Part shown: positions 8,810-17,576 of the stretch, one piece after another
Layout of the letters: each line of letters begins with the position of its first letter
Position numbering within the stretch: the stretch's first letter is position 1
Source of the DNA: Paenibacillus paeoniae
Lineage (GTDB): Bacteria; Bacillota; Bacilli; Paenibacillales; Paenibacillaceae
DNA length: 64,000 bases
NCBI RefSeq assembly: GCF_003388735.1
Contig: NZ_QUBQ01000002.1
Span: 806,001-870,000 of the forward strand
Direction of reading: 5' to 3'
Made by a program: the position numbers and the translations under genes
Notes under the pieces: model-generated
Databases searched by the model: none
The model's input: the letters and a program-made list of their open reading frames with translations, nothing else
Told to the model about the DNA's origin: nothing

Positions 8810-9172
8810 ATGTACAAAACAGGCTTAACCGTATGGTACAGTGTGACGAACTTAGAGCAAACGTTGAAATTCTATTCAGAGAAACTTAGTTTTGAGGTCA
8901 TTTTTCATGATTCGTCAAGCGGGATGGCAATGGTGAATACCAATACCCAGGATTGTGTTCTTGGATTTTCAGAGGCAGAGGCGGTTGAAGCCTCAACTTC
9001 TTCAACTGTATTTGAAGTACATAATATTGAAGAAGCAATGAAGCAGTTGGAGGAGAAAGGCGTGTCATTTATTGGAGAGGTAGAACATATTCCTGACATG
9101 GTCAAATTAGCTACATTTGTGGATCCTGATGGGCATAATCTGATGTTAGCTGAATCCATTACTGAGCTTTGA
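8810..9172 (+). CDS. single-domain VOC-family protein
   Basis: The 120-residue protein has the compact VOC fold pattern: TVWYSVTNLEQTLKFYSEKLSF at the N-terminus and FVDPDGHNLMLAE at the C-terminus, which supplies the usual metal-ligand Glu. Such proteins include glyoxalases and antibiotic-binding or thiol-conjugating enzymes. AAAGGAGG lies 7 nt before the ATG. Its stop overlaps the TTG start of the HxlR gene (TTGA), so the regulator and this enzyme are co-translated. This suggests inducible detoxification, but the substrate is unknown. Confidence 0.8.
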   Translation: MYKTGLTVWYSVTNLEQTLKFYSEKLSFEVIFHDSSSGMAMVNTNTQDCVLGFSEAEAVEASTSSTVFEVHNIEEAMKQLEEKGVSFIGEVEHIPDMVKLATFVDPDGHNLMLAESITEL

Positions 9173-9732
9173 ACAAAGAAGAACGAGTGTTGAGATTGAG
9201 TCGGGAGCTGGACGGACAATGGACTCTTCCCATCCTGTTATCGCTCGACGAAAAAGGCGGACGGTTCACACCTCTTCAGAACAAACTTGACATAGCCCCC
9301 TCTCGACTTAGCGCTAATCTGAAGAAAATGGTGTCTGATGGTTTACTCATCCATCTTACACCACAAGAACGACGACACCCACTCTTGCCCGAGTATGTAT
9401 TGACAGAAAAAGGGCAGCTCCACCGCCAAGCAGCCCGAGCTGTTCAACTAAGTGAAGAGCAGATTGGGCACGGAAGGCTTTCCGACAAGACATGGGGGAT
9501 GCCAATCCTGCTGACACTAAGCTTTGAACACGGCCGATTTCAAGAAATTCGTCAATCGCTGGACGGTATCACACCACGAATATTATCCATGCGTTTGCAA
9601 GAGTTTCACAATGACAGGTTAATCTGCAAGCAGCTTTTAGAGGAACCTCGCCCTTCATTTCTCTATCAGTTGGAAGCTCAAGTTCAACGGCCGGTCCATC
9701 AGCTTTCGATTGATTTGGCATCGTTAGTTTAA
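9169..9732 (+). CDS. tandem HxlR-type winged-helix regulator
   Basis: The 187-residue protein contains two consecutive HxlR-like winged-helix halves. Half one (about residues 8-85) has DGQWTLPILLSLDEKGGRFTPLQ and LSANLKKMVSDGLL. Half two (about 100-180) has DKTWGMPILLTLSFEHGRFQEIRQ and ITPRILSMRLQEF. Ordinary HxlR proteins carry one such domain of about 100-120 residues and act as dimers, so this may be a covalent pseudo-dimer. It starts at TTG (9169), overlapping the VOC stop. The 17-bp-armed palindrome before the operon is its probable binding site. Confidence 0.8.
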   Translation: MNKEERVLRLSRELDGQWTLPILLSLDEKGGRFTPLQNKLDIAPSRLSANLKKMVSDGLLIHLTPQERRHPLLPEYVLTEKGQLHRQAARAVQLSEEQIGHGRLSDKTWGMPILLTLSFEHGRFQEIRQSLDGITPRILSMRLQEFHNDRLICKQLLEEPRPSFLYQLEAQVQRPVHQLSIDLASLV

Positions 9733-9765
9733 AACGAGATGTAAGATCGCAGTCGCTAAACGATA

Positions 9766-9813
9766 AAAAGGGAGCCTAATGTAGCTACGTCTCAGCTAAA
9801 CTAGGCTCCCTTT
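9766..9813. terminator. bidirectional terminator
   Basis: AAAGGGAGCCTA and TAGGCTCCCTTT arms are preceded by an A run and followed by TTTATTTT. It separates the HxlR gene from the convergent DisA_N/TPR gene. Confidence 0.8.
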
Positions 9814-9881
9814 ATTTTGCATGGAATGACTCTGTGCGCTTCTTTCAAAAAAATCAAGTTAACAATCCTATATGAAGTTCC

Positions 9882-12530
9882 TTATTTCTTGTTTTTGTCC
9901 ACATCAGATTCTTCACCTGCTGCAGCTTCAGCCTGTTTGGTTGCTTCACTCTTCGCCATATACTTATTAAGCAATTCAGCCAGCTGTGGCGGCCCTTCTT
10001 CTTGTTCACATAGCCTTTTATAAAACTCGATCGCTTCAGTAATAATACTTGGCTGTTTCTTTAAAAAGACAGTTATGTTTTCAATATAGTGATCAGTATG
10101 TTCTATAAATTCGGCTTGAATTAAATCCTCGATACTTTCCTTTGCACGGCCTAGTCTATTGTAGGATAAATGTCTGTTCCAATAATATATATTATTGTGT
10201 TCTATTGAAATAGATTGATTAAACTCCTCTATCGCTTGTTCTAATAGGTTTGTTTTATTTTGACTCTTCTTTAAATCGCTTAATTCCATGTAACATAAGC
10301 CTCTATTATTGTAGAAAGCTTTCGAGTTATAAGAGCAGGTTTTTGCTAGTTCAATCCCTTGGGACATCCATTCTATTGCTTTTCTAAATTCATTCTCTTC
10401 ATTCAATTGCAATGCATGCGAACGGTAGCTCATCCCTATTCTACCCATATAATTACATTTAACTTTATCATTTCCTTCTGCTTTAAGAGCTGTCTCATAA
10501 ATCTTAATGGCATCTTCATATTTCTCTATACCATTGTAGCAATCCCCTAACATATAATAATTTCGGGGAAGAATGTAGCTGTTTTCCGCTCGTATTCTTC
10601 CATATTCGAAGAAATCGATCGCTCTTTCGTAGTTCCCATTATTAACGTACTCTTCAGCAATGTTAAACAACCAATCGCAGTCGACAATTTTGGAATTTAG
10701 AATAAAATTCTCCTTCCCTTCCAGCTTGTCAGAATCAGGATTTTCTTCATTAATCGTATCGATAATATATTCCGCTATCGCTAACAGCATATCTTCGTGC
10801 TCGGATTCCGGAATCAGATCTACCATACCATCCTCTGAAATGATGACAATGACGCATTTCTTTTCTTCTTCATTATCGTCTTTTAGCTTATGCAAATAAC
10901 GGTGTGCGGAATTATACCTTGCCCCTCGGCTAGCATCTCCAACATCCTCCTTGGCTATGCCGTCCAAAATCACCCCAATGGCGCGGCAATTTCCATCCGT
11001 GTCGAAATAGATCGCACCATCAATTGCCGTTAAAAATTTGATATATTCTGAGTTTATAACTTCGGGCTCTATGAGCGTTGACTGTTTACTTAGCAATTTC
11101 AATTCTTGCTTGGCTACCGACTCTTCGGTGATAACCACCATTGTACCGTGCTTTTGCTCCCGGGCTTTGCTTACAATTTTTTCGAGCCTTTCTATTTTTC
11201 GATTAACCTGATGGTCATCTGCATCGTTTTCCCAAAATGTCTTCTTTAAGAGGTGTGTGAATTTCTCAGCACTGTAGCCTTCCTCTCCCATTCTGGGATC
11301 CTTGAAGTTGACGGATACGAGCTTCAACTCGACGAAGTTAAGATCAGAACGATAATACTTCTTGTCATTTTGAATAAAGAGCTTGCCGCCACTCAAAGGC
11401 TCAGCCTCTGTCCGCACAAGAACGAAATTATATTTTGACAGTCCCGTGAAATCGAACCTCAGCGCTAGTGCATCTCTTTGCATATTCCAGTTCACTTCGC
11501 CTAAACCGTATATTTCGTTTTCATCTGCTATCAGATACAAGTCCTTATCCACATTCGTAAGCTCTAACAACTTTCGTATCCGCTTAGCATCCTCTAATCG
11601 TATGCGATCCTCTTCTGTAAATGTAATTGTAAAGTGAATTAATGTCCGCTCCGCTATGATGTCTTTATTAATGAATAAGATTGAACCAAAGGGGCTGGCA
11701 TTTTCATAAGTCAGGCAAGAGATATCGTCCAATTTTTCGAGCAAACTATTGACGTAATATTCATTGCGTTGCTCATTATCAAATTCATCTCCAAAATCAT
11801 CAAATTTGGTGTTGTTCTGGAGTAATGTTTGCATTTTCCCGAAAAACAGCCTTGTTAGCCTTCTGTTGAACTGGATGCTGTCCTCGTTGTATTTTCGCGT
11901 AATCGTATCGTCTTTATTTATCTCAACCCCATTAGTGGTTGTCGCAAAATAGTCTCTGAAGAAATAGTCCAATGCCATTCTCAAAAAAGAGATTTCTGGC
12001 TTTGTGTAAAACAGCTTCCGGGTCTCGTGCTCAATATTTCGCATTTCTAGTATGTACACGACAGAATAAGAAGTTTGATTAACATGAAAAGGGAATTGAT
12101 TCACGTATAGCAAACGGTTATCGTTAACTTGATTTTTAACGCTTAATGTCTGCCCCTTGGAATCAGCAGGAGTAGACGCTGAGGTAACTTCGCTATGAAT
12201 TAATTCTGACTTTAGCTGCTGCTTGTACCAAACTTTGTTCACATAATCTTTAATAGATTCATAGGTATCGCCAGCATCCGCAGTATCGATTTTAAGCTCC
12301 GCAAAAACATTCATTATTGTTTGTAGCTGATCCTGAGATGTCGAAAGTATGTTTTCCCCATTAGAAACAGTCTTTTTAATACGGATTCTCTCAACCAAAG
12401 CTTGATTATTGTCATATACTAGCGCATACAGCTTAATATGAATTCGTTTGTTCAGCTTTTTTAAAGTTTTCGTCAGGTTATCGTAAGTGAGGCTGTTCAG
12501 AATCTCAAGATTTTTTTCTAGTATTTTCAT
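9882..12530 (-). CDS. large protein with DisA_N (diadenylate-cyclase-like) domain and C-terminal TPRs
   Basis: The protein has 882 residues. About residues 1-415 form an unrecognised N-terminal region, probably sensory. Residues about 420-578 look like a DisA_N/DAC domain: a beta strand GTMVVITEE (462-470), LTAIDGAIYFD with the DGA motif (504-506), AIGVILDG (517-524), RGARYNSAHRY (535-545) and VIIISEDG-like IVIISEDGMVDLIPE (561-575). The canonical RHR motif of c-di-AMP synthases is replaced by RYN in GARYNSA. Residues about 617-810 hold TPR-like helices (for example YERAIDFFEYG, YEDAIKIYETAL and LEQAIEEFNQSI). The tail is acidic and charged. No signal peptide or membrane helix is seen, so the protein is probably cytoplasmic. 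It appears monocistronic. Nucleotide synthesis is possible but unproven. Confidence 0.7.
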   Translation of the reverse strand: MKILEKNLEILNSLTYDNLTKTLKKLNKRIHIKLYALVYDNNQALVERIRIKKTVSNGENILSTSQDQLQTIMNVFAELKIDTADAGDTYESIKDYVNKVWYKQQLKSELIHSEVTSASTPADSKGQTLSVKNQVNDNRLLYVNQFPFHVNQTSYSVVYILEMRNIEHETRKLFYTKPEISFLRMALDYFFRDYFATTTNGVEINKDDTITRKYNEDSIQFNRRLTRLFFGKMQTLLQNNTKFDDFGDEFDNEQRNEYYVNSLLEKLDDISCLTYENASPFGSILFINKDIIAERTLIHFTITFTEEDRIRLEDAKRIRKLLELTNVDKDLYLIADENEIYGLGEVNWNMQRDALALRFDFTGLSKYNFVLVRTEAEPLSGGKLFIQNDKKYYRSDLNFVELKLVSVNFKDPRMGEEGYSAEKFTHLLKKTFWENDADDHQVNRKIERLEKIVSKAREQKHGTMVVITEESVAKQELKLLSKQSTLIEPEVINSEYIKFLTAIDGAIYFDTDGNCRAIGVILDGIAKEDVGDASRGARYNSAHRYLHKLKDDNEEEKKCVIVIISEDGMVDLIPESEHEDMLLAIAEYIIDTINEENPDSDKLEGKENFILNSKIVDCDWLFNIAEEYVNNGNYERAIDFFEYGRIRAENSYILPRNYYMLGDCYNGIEKYEDAIKIYETALKAEGNDKVKCNYMGRIGMSYRSHALQLNEENEFRKAIEWMSQGIELAKTCSYNSKAFYNNRGLCYMELSDLKKSQNKTNLLEQAIEEFNQSISIEHNNIYYWNRHLSYNRLGRAKESIEDLIQAEFIEHTDHYIENITVFLKKQPSIITEAIEFYKRLCEQEEGPPQLAELLNKYMAKSEATKQAEAAAGEESDVDKNKK

Positions 12531-12712
12531 ATTATCTCCTCAACATCAATGGTGAATTATTCCTTATTATCTCAACTACATAATACTACAAATTATTGCA
12601 GGTTTCACCAAATCATTTAGTGACTAGAGGAAGCTTGACCCCCATTTGATTGGACAGAAAAACTGGTGGTCAGTAAAATGATAGGTGTGATCAAAGACAA
12701 AGGAGATATACG

Positions 12713-13138
12713 ATGGCAGTCTATGATAAAGCAAAATATCACTATGATAACGACTTCCCTAAAGAATTATCTCGAGATCAAGCTTATGTGCATAGCGGTT
12801 TTTTCTTAGGGTGGTTAATTGATAGAAATCTTTGCAGCGAAGAATTTCTGGAGGATTATGAAGAAGAGATCAAAGACTTCAAAGCAAGGAAGTTACTAAG
12901 CTCACAGCTCTTTAAAAAAGCGGCTGGCGTACTAGCCTCCGATATGCTGAATGAGGTAGGAAATGCATTTGCCGAAAGCAAATACGACAGCTATATGAGC
13001 GACTATCTCTACGTTCTGAATCTAGAAGAAGTCGAATCCGTTTATCATGTTCCGGATACTTGGGACAATTATGAGCTAATATGCGATGAGTTGGATATCG
13101 TGTATGAGATGTGGTGTGAGAAGAGAGAAGGCCAATAG
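12713..13138 (+). CDS. small DUF7832-like protein of unknown function
   Basis: This is an acidic 141-residue protein with no signal peptide or membrane helix. Its opening (YDKAKYHYDNDFPKELSRDQAYVHSGFFLGWLIDRNL) resembles the DUF7832-type family of small bacterial proteins. No function is established there to my knowledge; relatives are often scattered single genes. AAGGAG precedes the ATG at normal spacing. It is divergent from the DisA_N/TPR gene, with a 182-bp shared upstream region, and is followed by its own terminator. Confidence 0.65.
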   Translation: MAVYDKAKYHYDNDFPKELSRDQAYVHSGFFLGWLIDRNLCSEEFLEDYEEEIKDFKARKLLSSQLFKKAAGVLASDMLNEVGNAFAESKYDSYMSDYLYVLNLEEVESVYHVPDTWDNYELICDELDIVYEMWCEKREGQ

Positions 13139-13155
13139 AATGATAGGCCTGACAG

Positions 13156-13178
13156 AGGAGCCAAATGGCTCCTTTTTG
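13156..13178 (+). terminator. rho-independent terminator
   Basis: A GGAGCC/GGCTCC stem with AAAT loop is followed by TTTTT, 20 nt after the stop of the DUF7832-like gene. Confidence 0.8.
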
Positions 13179-13316
13179 CATGCAGATATATGCTCCAAGG
13201 CTGTTCAGTTAGATGGAAACTATACAGCATTCTAAAAACAAATCCCTTTGCCTGAACAAACGCCTCTCCTTTATACTTTAATGTAGAAAGGCATCGTAGA
13301 AGGAGCTGACACTCAC

Positions 13317-14960
13317 ATGAACCATTCCGGCTATCCTGTTCTCAAAAACATGTCTATATATGCGGACTCAATGGAAACCGGGCACTATAGCTATCACCAA
13401 GCTACACCTAGTTTAGTATTCATACATGCACATGCGGTGACTCTCACGATAAACGACCAGACCCACGCACTAAAGAATTTCGGTTGTTTGTTTCTGCCGC
13501 AAAGTACAACCGTAACGATTCAATGGGATATAACCAACAATCAGCCAGTAACTCTGGAACCGCTTTGTCTATATGCCTGCAGCTACGAATGGATCTGCGA
13601 GGAAGCGTCTACGGATACTCCTCCCGGGCCAGTGCTAGCTGAACTTAGCCATTCCAATCTGTTTGACCGGGCATCAGCCCTATTTGATGCATACGACAAT
13701 AAGTTATATAACAGCCTCTCTCAGCGTCTCCCTATCCAAGCACAATTCTTGACCCTGTTTGCGGATGCAAGCTGGGAACTGGAACAACCCCAGTCTGTTT
13801 CTTTTGTCCCGCAGCTAGACGGCATGGAGCAGGTCATTACTTATTTGCATAATCATTATGATCGTAAAATTGGGAGAGATGATGCAGTAGACATATCTGG
13901 ATTAAGCCTTCGACAATTCACAGCAAGCTTCAAGCAGCGCACCGGCTTTACATTTAACGAATATCTCAATCGCATACGGATCGATAAGGTGAAGGCTATT
14001 ATGCTGCAATCCCGAAGTTCGCTAAACGAGGTTGCGCGCCAGGTAGGATATTCCGATGAGTTTTATTTAAGCCGCAAGTTCAAGCAAGTCACGGGCATGT
14101 CCCCTACTATTTATTTGCGAAAGCCCCATAAAATTGCCTCCATGGATCATGCGTATACTCTGGATTTACTCTCGCTGGGTGTTACACCATGTGCGGCTAT
14201 TACAGATACTTGGGTGAATAATCGGTTTCGATTGCCACAATCGGCAAGTTCGTTCCAACCCCTCTATTGGCAGACAGAGCCTTCCAGAAGACTGCAAATA
14301 CTTCAGCATATCAAACCTGATATTATTCTTCATCCTATGGTAGAGGATGATGAGTACCAACAAATTGAGCCATATCGCCATGTGGGCTTGGTTATCCAAA
14401 TTCCGTGGCGCGGCATTCATTGGAAGCAGCATTTTATGAGTATAGCTGACATAACGGGCATGGAACAGCAAGCCCGCAATTGGCTGGACTATTTCGATCA
14501 TAGATCCGGACAGGTACGGGAAGCACTCCGTCGAACGCTGCACCCGCGCGCTACAGTTGCCATTATTAATGTCCGCAGTGACCGCACGCTTATCTATGCT
14601 TATGGCTACATGGGAGCTGATTTGCTCTACGATACTTTGCAGCTCACACCCCCTCAGGCCGTTACATCCATGCGCATTCAAGGGTTAGAGCACCCGGAAT
14701 TTTCTATTCCCGAGTTGGTCCATTATGATGCGGATCATTATTTTGTATCCATTGAAAATAATCAAGCAGCCAGACTACGTGCCATGACGATGATGAACAG
14801 TCCAGAATGGCTTGCCCGAACTGCCGTAAAGCAGCAATGTGTGTATCAGGTTGATATGACTAAATGGTATGGCTACGGTCCCGCTGCATTAGATGCGCAG
14901 TTGGATGATGTGATGAATTGCCTTCTGCCCAAATATCCAAAGAAACATCGTTCAATCTGA
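13317..14960 (+). CDS. AraC regulator fused to siderophore-binding-like domain (Btr type)
   Basis: The 547-residue protein has three parts: an N-terminal cupin-like region (about 1-165), two AraC HTH motifs (about 170-265: RDDAVDISGLSLRQFTASFK, then SSLNEVARQVGYSDEFYLSRKFK), and a C-terminal domain related to helical-backbone periplasmic iron-siderophore receptors (about 280-540: DLLSLGVTPCAAITD, LKPDIIL-like HIKPDIILHP). There is no signal peptide, so this receptor-like domain is cytoplasmic. That matches Bacillus Btr, which senses imported ferri-siderophore and activates its uptake operon. The gene lies directly before a Fur-boxed siderophore receptor gene in the same direction. Confidence 0.85.
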   Translation: MNHSGYPVLKNMSIYADSMETGHYSYHQATPSLVFIHAHAVTLTINDQTHALKNFGCLFLPQSTTVTIQWDITNNQPVTLEPLCLYACSYEWICEEASTDTPPGPVLAELSHSNLFDRASALFDAYDNKLYNSLSQRLPIQAQFLTLFADASWELEQPQSVSFVPQLDGMEQVITYLHNHYDRKIGRDDAVDISGLSLRQFTASFKQRTGFTFNEYLNRIRIDKVKAIMLQSRSSLNEVARQVGYSDEFYLSRKFKQVTGMSPTIYLRKPHKIASMDHAYTLDLLSLGVTPCAAITDTWVNNRFRLPQSASSFQPLYWQTEPSRRLQILQHIKPDIILHPMVEDDEYQQIEPYRHVGLVIQIPWRGIHWKQHFMSIADITGMEQQARNWLDYFDHRSGQVREALRRTLHPRATVAIINVRSDRTLIYAYGYMGADLLYDTLQLTPPQAVTSMRIQGLEHPEFSIPELVHYDADHYFVSIENNQAARLRAMTMMNSPEWLARTAVKQQCVYQVDMTKWYGYGPAALDAQLDDVMNCLLPKYPKKHRSI

Positions 14961-14997
14961 CATGTACATGGATAAATGAACTTGTTATCATTGTTAC

Positions 14998-15016
14998 TGA
15001 TAATGAGAATCATTAT
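14998..15016. promoter_or_regulatory. Fur box
   Basis: TGATAATGAGAATCATTAT matches the 19-bp Fur consensus GATAATGATTATCATTATC closely, with an inverted-repeat core. It lies 20 bp before the ATG of the siderophore-binding lipoprotein, so iron repression of that gene is expected. Confidence 0.8.
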
Positions 15017-15036
15017 ATTCGGGAGGGCAATTAAGA

Positions 15037-16017
15037 ATGGATAGAAAGAGAAGGATACTGGTATGCTTCATGGCAATCATAATGCTTGTAGGAATGGTTG
15101 CTTGCAGCAATACTGAGGAAACAGACAAGAAAGAAGAAACATCGGCAGCCAGCAACACACCCGTAAGCACAGAAACGGATAAACCGAGTAAGGAAGCAGC
15201 TACTCGCTTATATGAACATATGACAGGCAGTTCAGAGATTCCCGTCAAGGCAGAGCGTGTCGTAACGGATTGGTATTATGGCCAGCTTGTCGCCCTTGGA
15301 CTTAAGCCGATAGGGACTGACGATTATGTACTGAACAACCATCCTTTCATCGAAAAAGCCGGAACGGAGAGCATTGGGCAATCGTTGGAGAAGGTCATTG
15401 ATCTTCAGCCCGATCTGATCATTTCGTGGGGGGCCTCAAAATATGATAGCTTCTCCCAAATCGCACCCACGATTCCACTTGAGCTAAGCGGAGGGCCAAA
15501 AGATTCCGTCCGCATCTTTGGCGATATTCTTGGCCGGGAGACTGAAGCCGAGCAATGGATTACGCAATTTGATCAAAAAGTAGAAGCTGCTCGGGAAAAG
15601 GTGGCCAGCAAAATCAGTAAAGAAGAAACCTTCACCATCTTTAACATCTGGAAAGATAAATTGCGCGTATACGGATTCGTTAATATGGGCGGCTATGCTC
15701 TATATGAAGCGCTGCAAGTAACGCCCGCTCCGAAGGTAGACAAGGAGTTCCGCAATTCGGAGGAGTGGTATCGCGAAGTTTCATTCGAGGTTCTGTCCGA
15801 ATACGCTGGTGATCATATCATCTTGACTACCTACGATCCAGAGGGCACCTCGACCGTGTTGCAAGATCTTGAAAATAGTGCGATCTGGAACAATCTTGAT
15901 GCGGTCAAAAAAGGAAATGTCCATGTCATTGACTATAATTATTTGTATAATGATGACCCTATCGCAATTGAAAATCAGGTGGAAATTCTGGCCGAGGCGA
16001 TTTTAGCCGGCCGCTAA
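15037..16017 (+). CDS. iron-siderophore ABC transporter substrate-binding lipoprotein
   Basis: The 326-residue protein has a lipoprotein signal ending in GMVAC (Cys23), a serine/threonine-rich linker, and the two-lobed helical-backbone fold of FhuD/FecB-type receptors: VVTDWYYGQLVALGLKPIG, VIDLQPDLIISW, and a final LAEAILAG helix. It should bind ferri-siderophore at the outer membrane face. No permease gene is adjacent, so it must use a permease encoded elsewhere, as in several Bacillus systems; the FecCD pair at 43-45 kb is one candidate. A Fur box and GGGAGG ribosome site precede it. Confidence 0.88.
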   Translation: MDRKRRILVCFMAIIMLVGMVACSNTEETDKKEETSAASNTPVSTETDKPSKEAATRLYEHMTGSSEIPVKAERVVTDWYYGQLVALGLKPIGTDDYVLNNHPFIEKAGTESIGQSLEKVIDLQPDLIISWGASKYDSFSQIAPTIPLELSGGPKDSVRIFGDILGRETEAEQWITQFDQKVEAAREKVASKISKEETFTIFNIWKDKLRVYGFVNMGGYALYEALQVTPAPKVDKEFRNSEEWYREVSFEVLSEYAGDHIILTTYDPEGTSTVLQDLENSAIWNNLDAVKKGNVHVIDYNYLYNDDPIAIENQVEILAEAILAGR

Positions 16018-16027
16018 GCTAGACTAG

Positions 16028-16050
16028 GGGAGCCAAACGGCTCCCTTTTT
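16028..16050 (+). terminator. rho-independent terminator
   Basis: A GGGAGCC/GGCTCCC stem with AAAC loop is followed by TTTTT, 10 nt after the receptor gene stop. Confidence 0.85.
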
Positions 16051-16075
16051 CTATATTTAGATATGGACAGCCTCT

Positions 16076-16137
16076 ATGTAAAATAAACTTGACAATGGAT
16101 CTATTTTTCATTACATTATGTATAGTTTATTTTACAT
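16076..16137 (+). promoter_or_regulatory. promoter bracketed by 14-bp inverted repeats
   Basis: The arms ATGTAAAATAAACT (16076-16089) and AGTTTATTTTACAT (16124-16137) are perfect complements 34 bp apart. TTGACA (-35) starts at the last base of the left arm. A weak -10 (TACATT, 17-nt spacer) lies between the arms. The promoter serves 16170-18197, and the XRE repressor encoded in that operon is the likely ligand. Confidence 0.6.
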
Positions 16138-16169
16138 GTTGTGAATCACATATTCATTAGGAGGTCCGT

Positions 16170-16616
16170 ATGTCTTATCAAGAGAAAAAAGTGATCGTGT
16201 CCATTATCAGCGGTATACTCATCTTTACCCTCTACACGTTATATGCAATTAATAATGCCGAGGAAGGCAGTATCACTTCGGCTAACGACTTTAGTTTTTG
16301 GGGTTCCTTTATTCTAGTGTTGCTCCCGGTGTCCATTGTAGCTAAGATTATCATTCATATCGTCTTTGTCATTTCCAATAAAATAGCCACCAATGAAGAT
16401 GAGCCCTCTATTGAAGATGAGTTTGATAAAATGGTCGAGTTGAAGGCAGACCGCATTTCGCTTTATGTATTTTCTATCGGGTTTATCCTTGCCATGATCC
16501 CTCTCGTGACCGATTTCCCAACGTACTTCACGTTTCTGTTGTTAATCTGCTTCGGTTTTTTATCCGATCTCATGGGACGAATCGCTCAATTATACTTTTA
16601 CAGAAAAGGAGTTTGA
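16170..16616 (+). CDS. small integral membrane protein, function unknown
   Basis: This 148-residue protein has four predicted membrane helices in two pairs (about residues 8-26, 43-70, 99-117 and 120-135). An acidic loop between the pairs contains DEPSIEDEFDKMVELKADR. Similar proteins are commonly encoded directly before a short XRE repressor in Bacillales. An AGGAGG site precedes the ATG. The gene ends 1 bp before the XRE start, so the two are co-translated. No catalytic motif is visible. Confidence 0.7.
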   Translation: MSYQEKKVIVSIISGILIFTLYTLYAINNAEEGSITSANDFSFWGSFILVLLPVSIVAKIIIHIVFVISNKIATNEDEPSIEDEFDKMVELKADRISLYVFSIGFILAMIPLVTDFPTYFTFLLLICFGFLSDLMGRIAQLYFYRKGV

Positions 16617-16617
16617 C

Positions 16618-16836
16618 ATGGGAAAAGATGCGATCAGCAATCAAATACGAAATCTTCGCTTTCATCATAATGAGATGACCCAGCAGCAATTAGCGGATAA
16701 GGCTGGAGTAACCAGACAAACGATTGTTGCTATCGAAAAAGGCAATTATTCACCTTCATTGGAGCTCGCTTTTCGCATCGCACGTGTTTTCGGAAAGCCT
16801 CTTGAAGAAGTCTTTCAATACGATGATAAGCAATGA
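16618..16836 (+). CDS. short XRE-family repressor (YgzD/YozG-like)
   Basis: The 72-residue protein is a single Cro/C1-type helix-turn-helix: NQIRNLRFHHNEMTQQQLADKAGVTRQTIVAIEKGNYSPSLELAFRIARVFG, ending in the PLEEVFQYD tail typical of this short family. It probably represses its own operon through the inverted repeats around the promoter at 16076-16137. AAAAGGAG precedes the ATG, and the stop overlaps the possible upstream start of the next gene. Confidence 0.85.
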   Translation: MGKDAISNQIRNLRFHHNEMTQQQLADKAGVTRQTIVAIEKGNYSPSLELAFRIARVFGKPLEEVFQYDDKQ

Positions 16837-16847
16837 GGTGGGTCAGG

Positions 16848-17549
16848 ATGAGGAAGAGTGTCAACGTAGATAGAATGTCTGCAACAGCCACTGGCTTATT
16901 ATTAATAGCCGGATTAGTTACAGGTATCTTTAGTGTCGTGCCTGTCATCGATGGAGCAGATTACCTTATGCAGGCTTCTACAAATGAATATCAGGTGCTG
17001 CTAGGAGCGTTGTTCCAGTTATTGATGGTGGTTTCGTATGTTGGCATTCCCGTTTTGATGTATCCGATATTAAGCAGGCATAATAAAGGTTTCGCTCTTG
17101 GATCTGTTGCTTTCGGCATCATAGCGGGTGTGTTCATTATAATCGGCGTAATCCTTCTTCTTCTGTTACTGACATTAACTCATGAATTTGCGAAGTTTGG
17201 TGTTCTCGATGCATCGTATTTTCAGACACTGGGTGGATTGTTACGAGAAGGACGCGATCTGGTGAACCATGTGGCAACGACACTGGCCTTTGCTGTAGCT
17301 ATGTTCTTATTCAACTTCCAATTTTATCAAGCTAAATTAGTTCCACGTTGGTTGTCGCTTTGGGGTCTTATTGGATCTGCATTGTCCATTTTGGCTAGCC
17401 TTCTATTTATGATTCGCTTCATTGATCTGAATGCGACCTATATGATGTTGAACCTTCTGATAGCCCTCCACCAATTGGTATTGGCCATATGGCTAATCTG
17501 GAAAGGATTCAATTCTACGACAAAGAATTCCTCATCTAACTTAAGATGA
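16848..17549 (+). CDS. DUF4386-type membrane protein
   Basis: Starting at the ATG at 16848 (with GTCAGG upstream) the protein has about 233 residues and six hydrophobic helices. It opens with MSATATGLLLIAGLVTGIFS-like sequence and carries the HEFAKFGV loop. This pattern is typical of the DUF4386 family, whose function is unknown. A start five codons earlier at 16833 would overlap the XRE stop. It is the third gene of the XRE operon and is followed 27 bp later by a methyltransferase. Confidence 0.75.
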   Translation: MRKSVNVDRMSATATGLLLIAGLVTGIFSVVPVIDGADYLMQASTNEYQVLLGALFQLLMVVSYVGIPVLMYPILSRHNKGFALGSVAFGIIAGVFIIIGVILLLLLLTLTHEFAKFGVLDASYFQTLGGLLREGRDLVNHVATTLAFAVAMFLFNFQFYQAKLVPRWLSLWGLIGSALSILASLLFMIRFIDLNATYMMLNLLIALHQLVLAIWLIWKGFNSTTKNSSSNLR

Positions 17550-17576
17550 ATGCTCAAGAAAAGAGGTGCAACAGAA

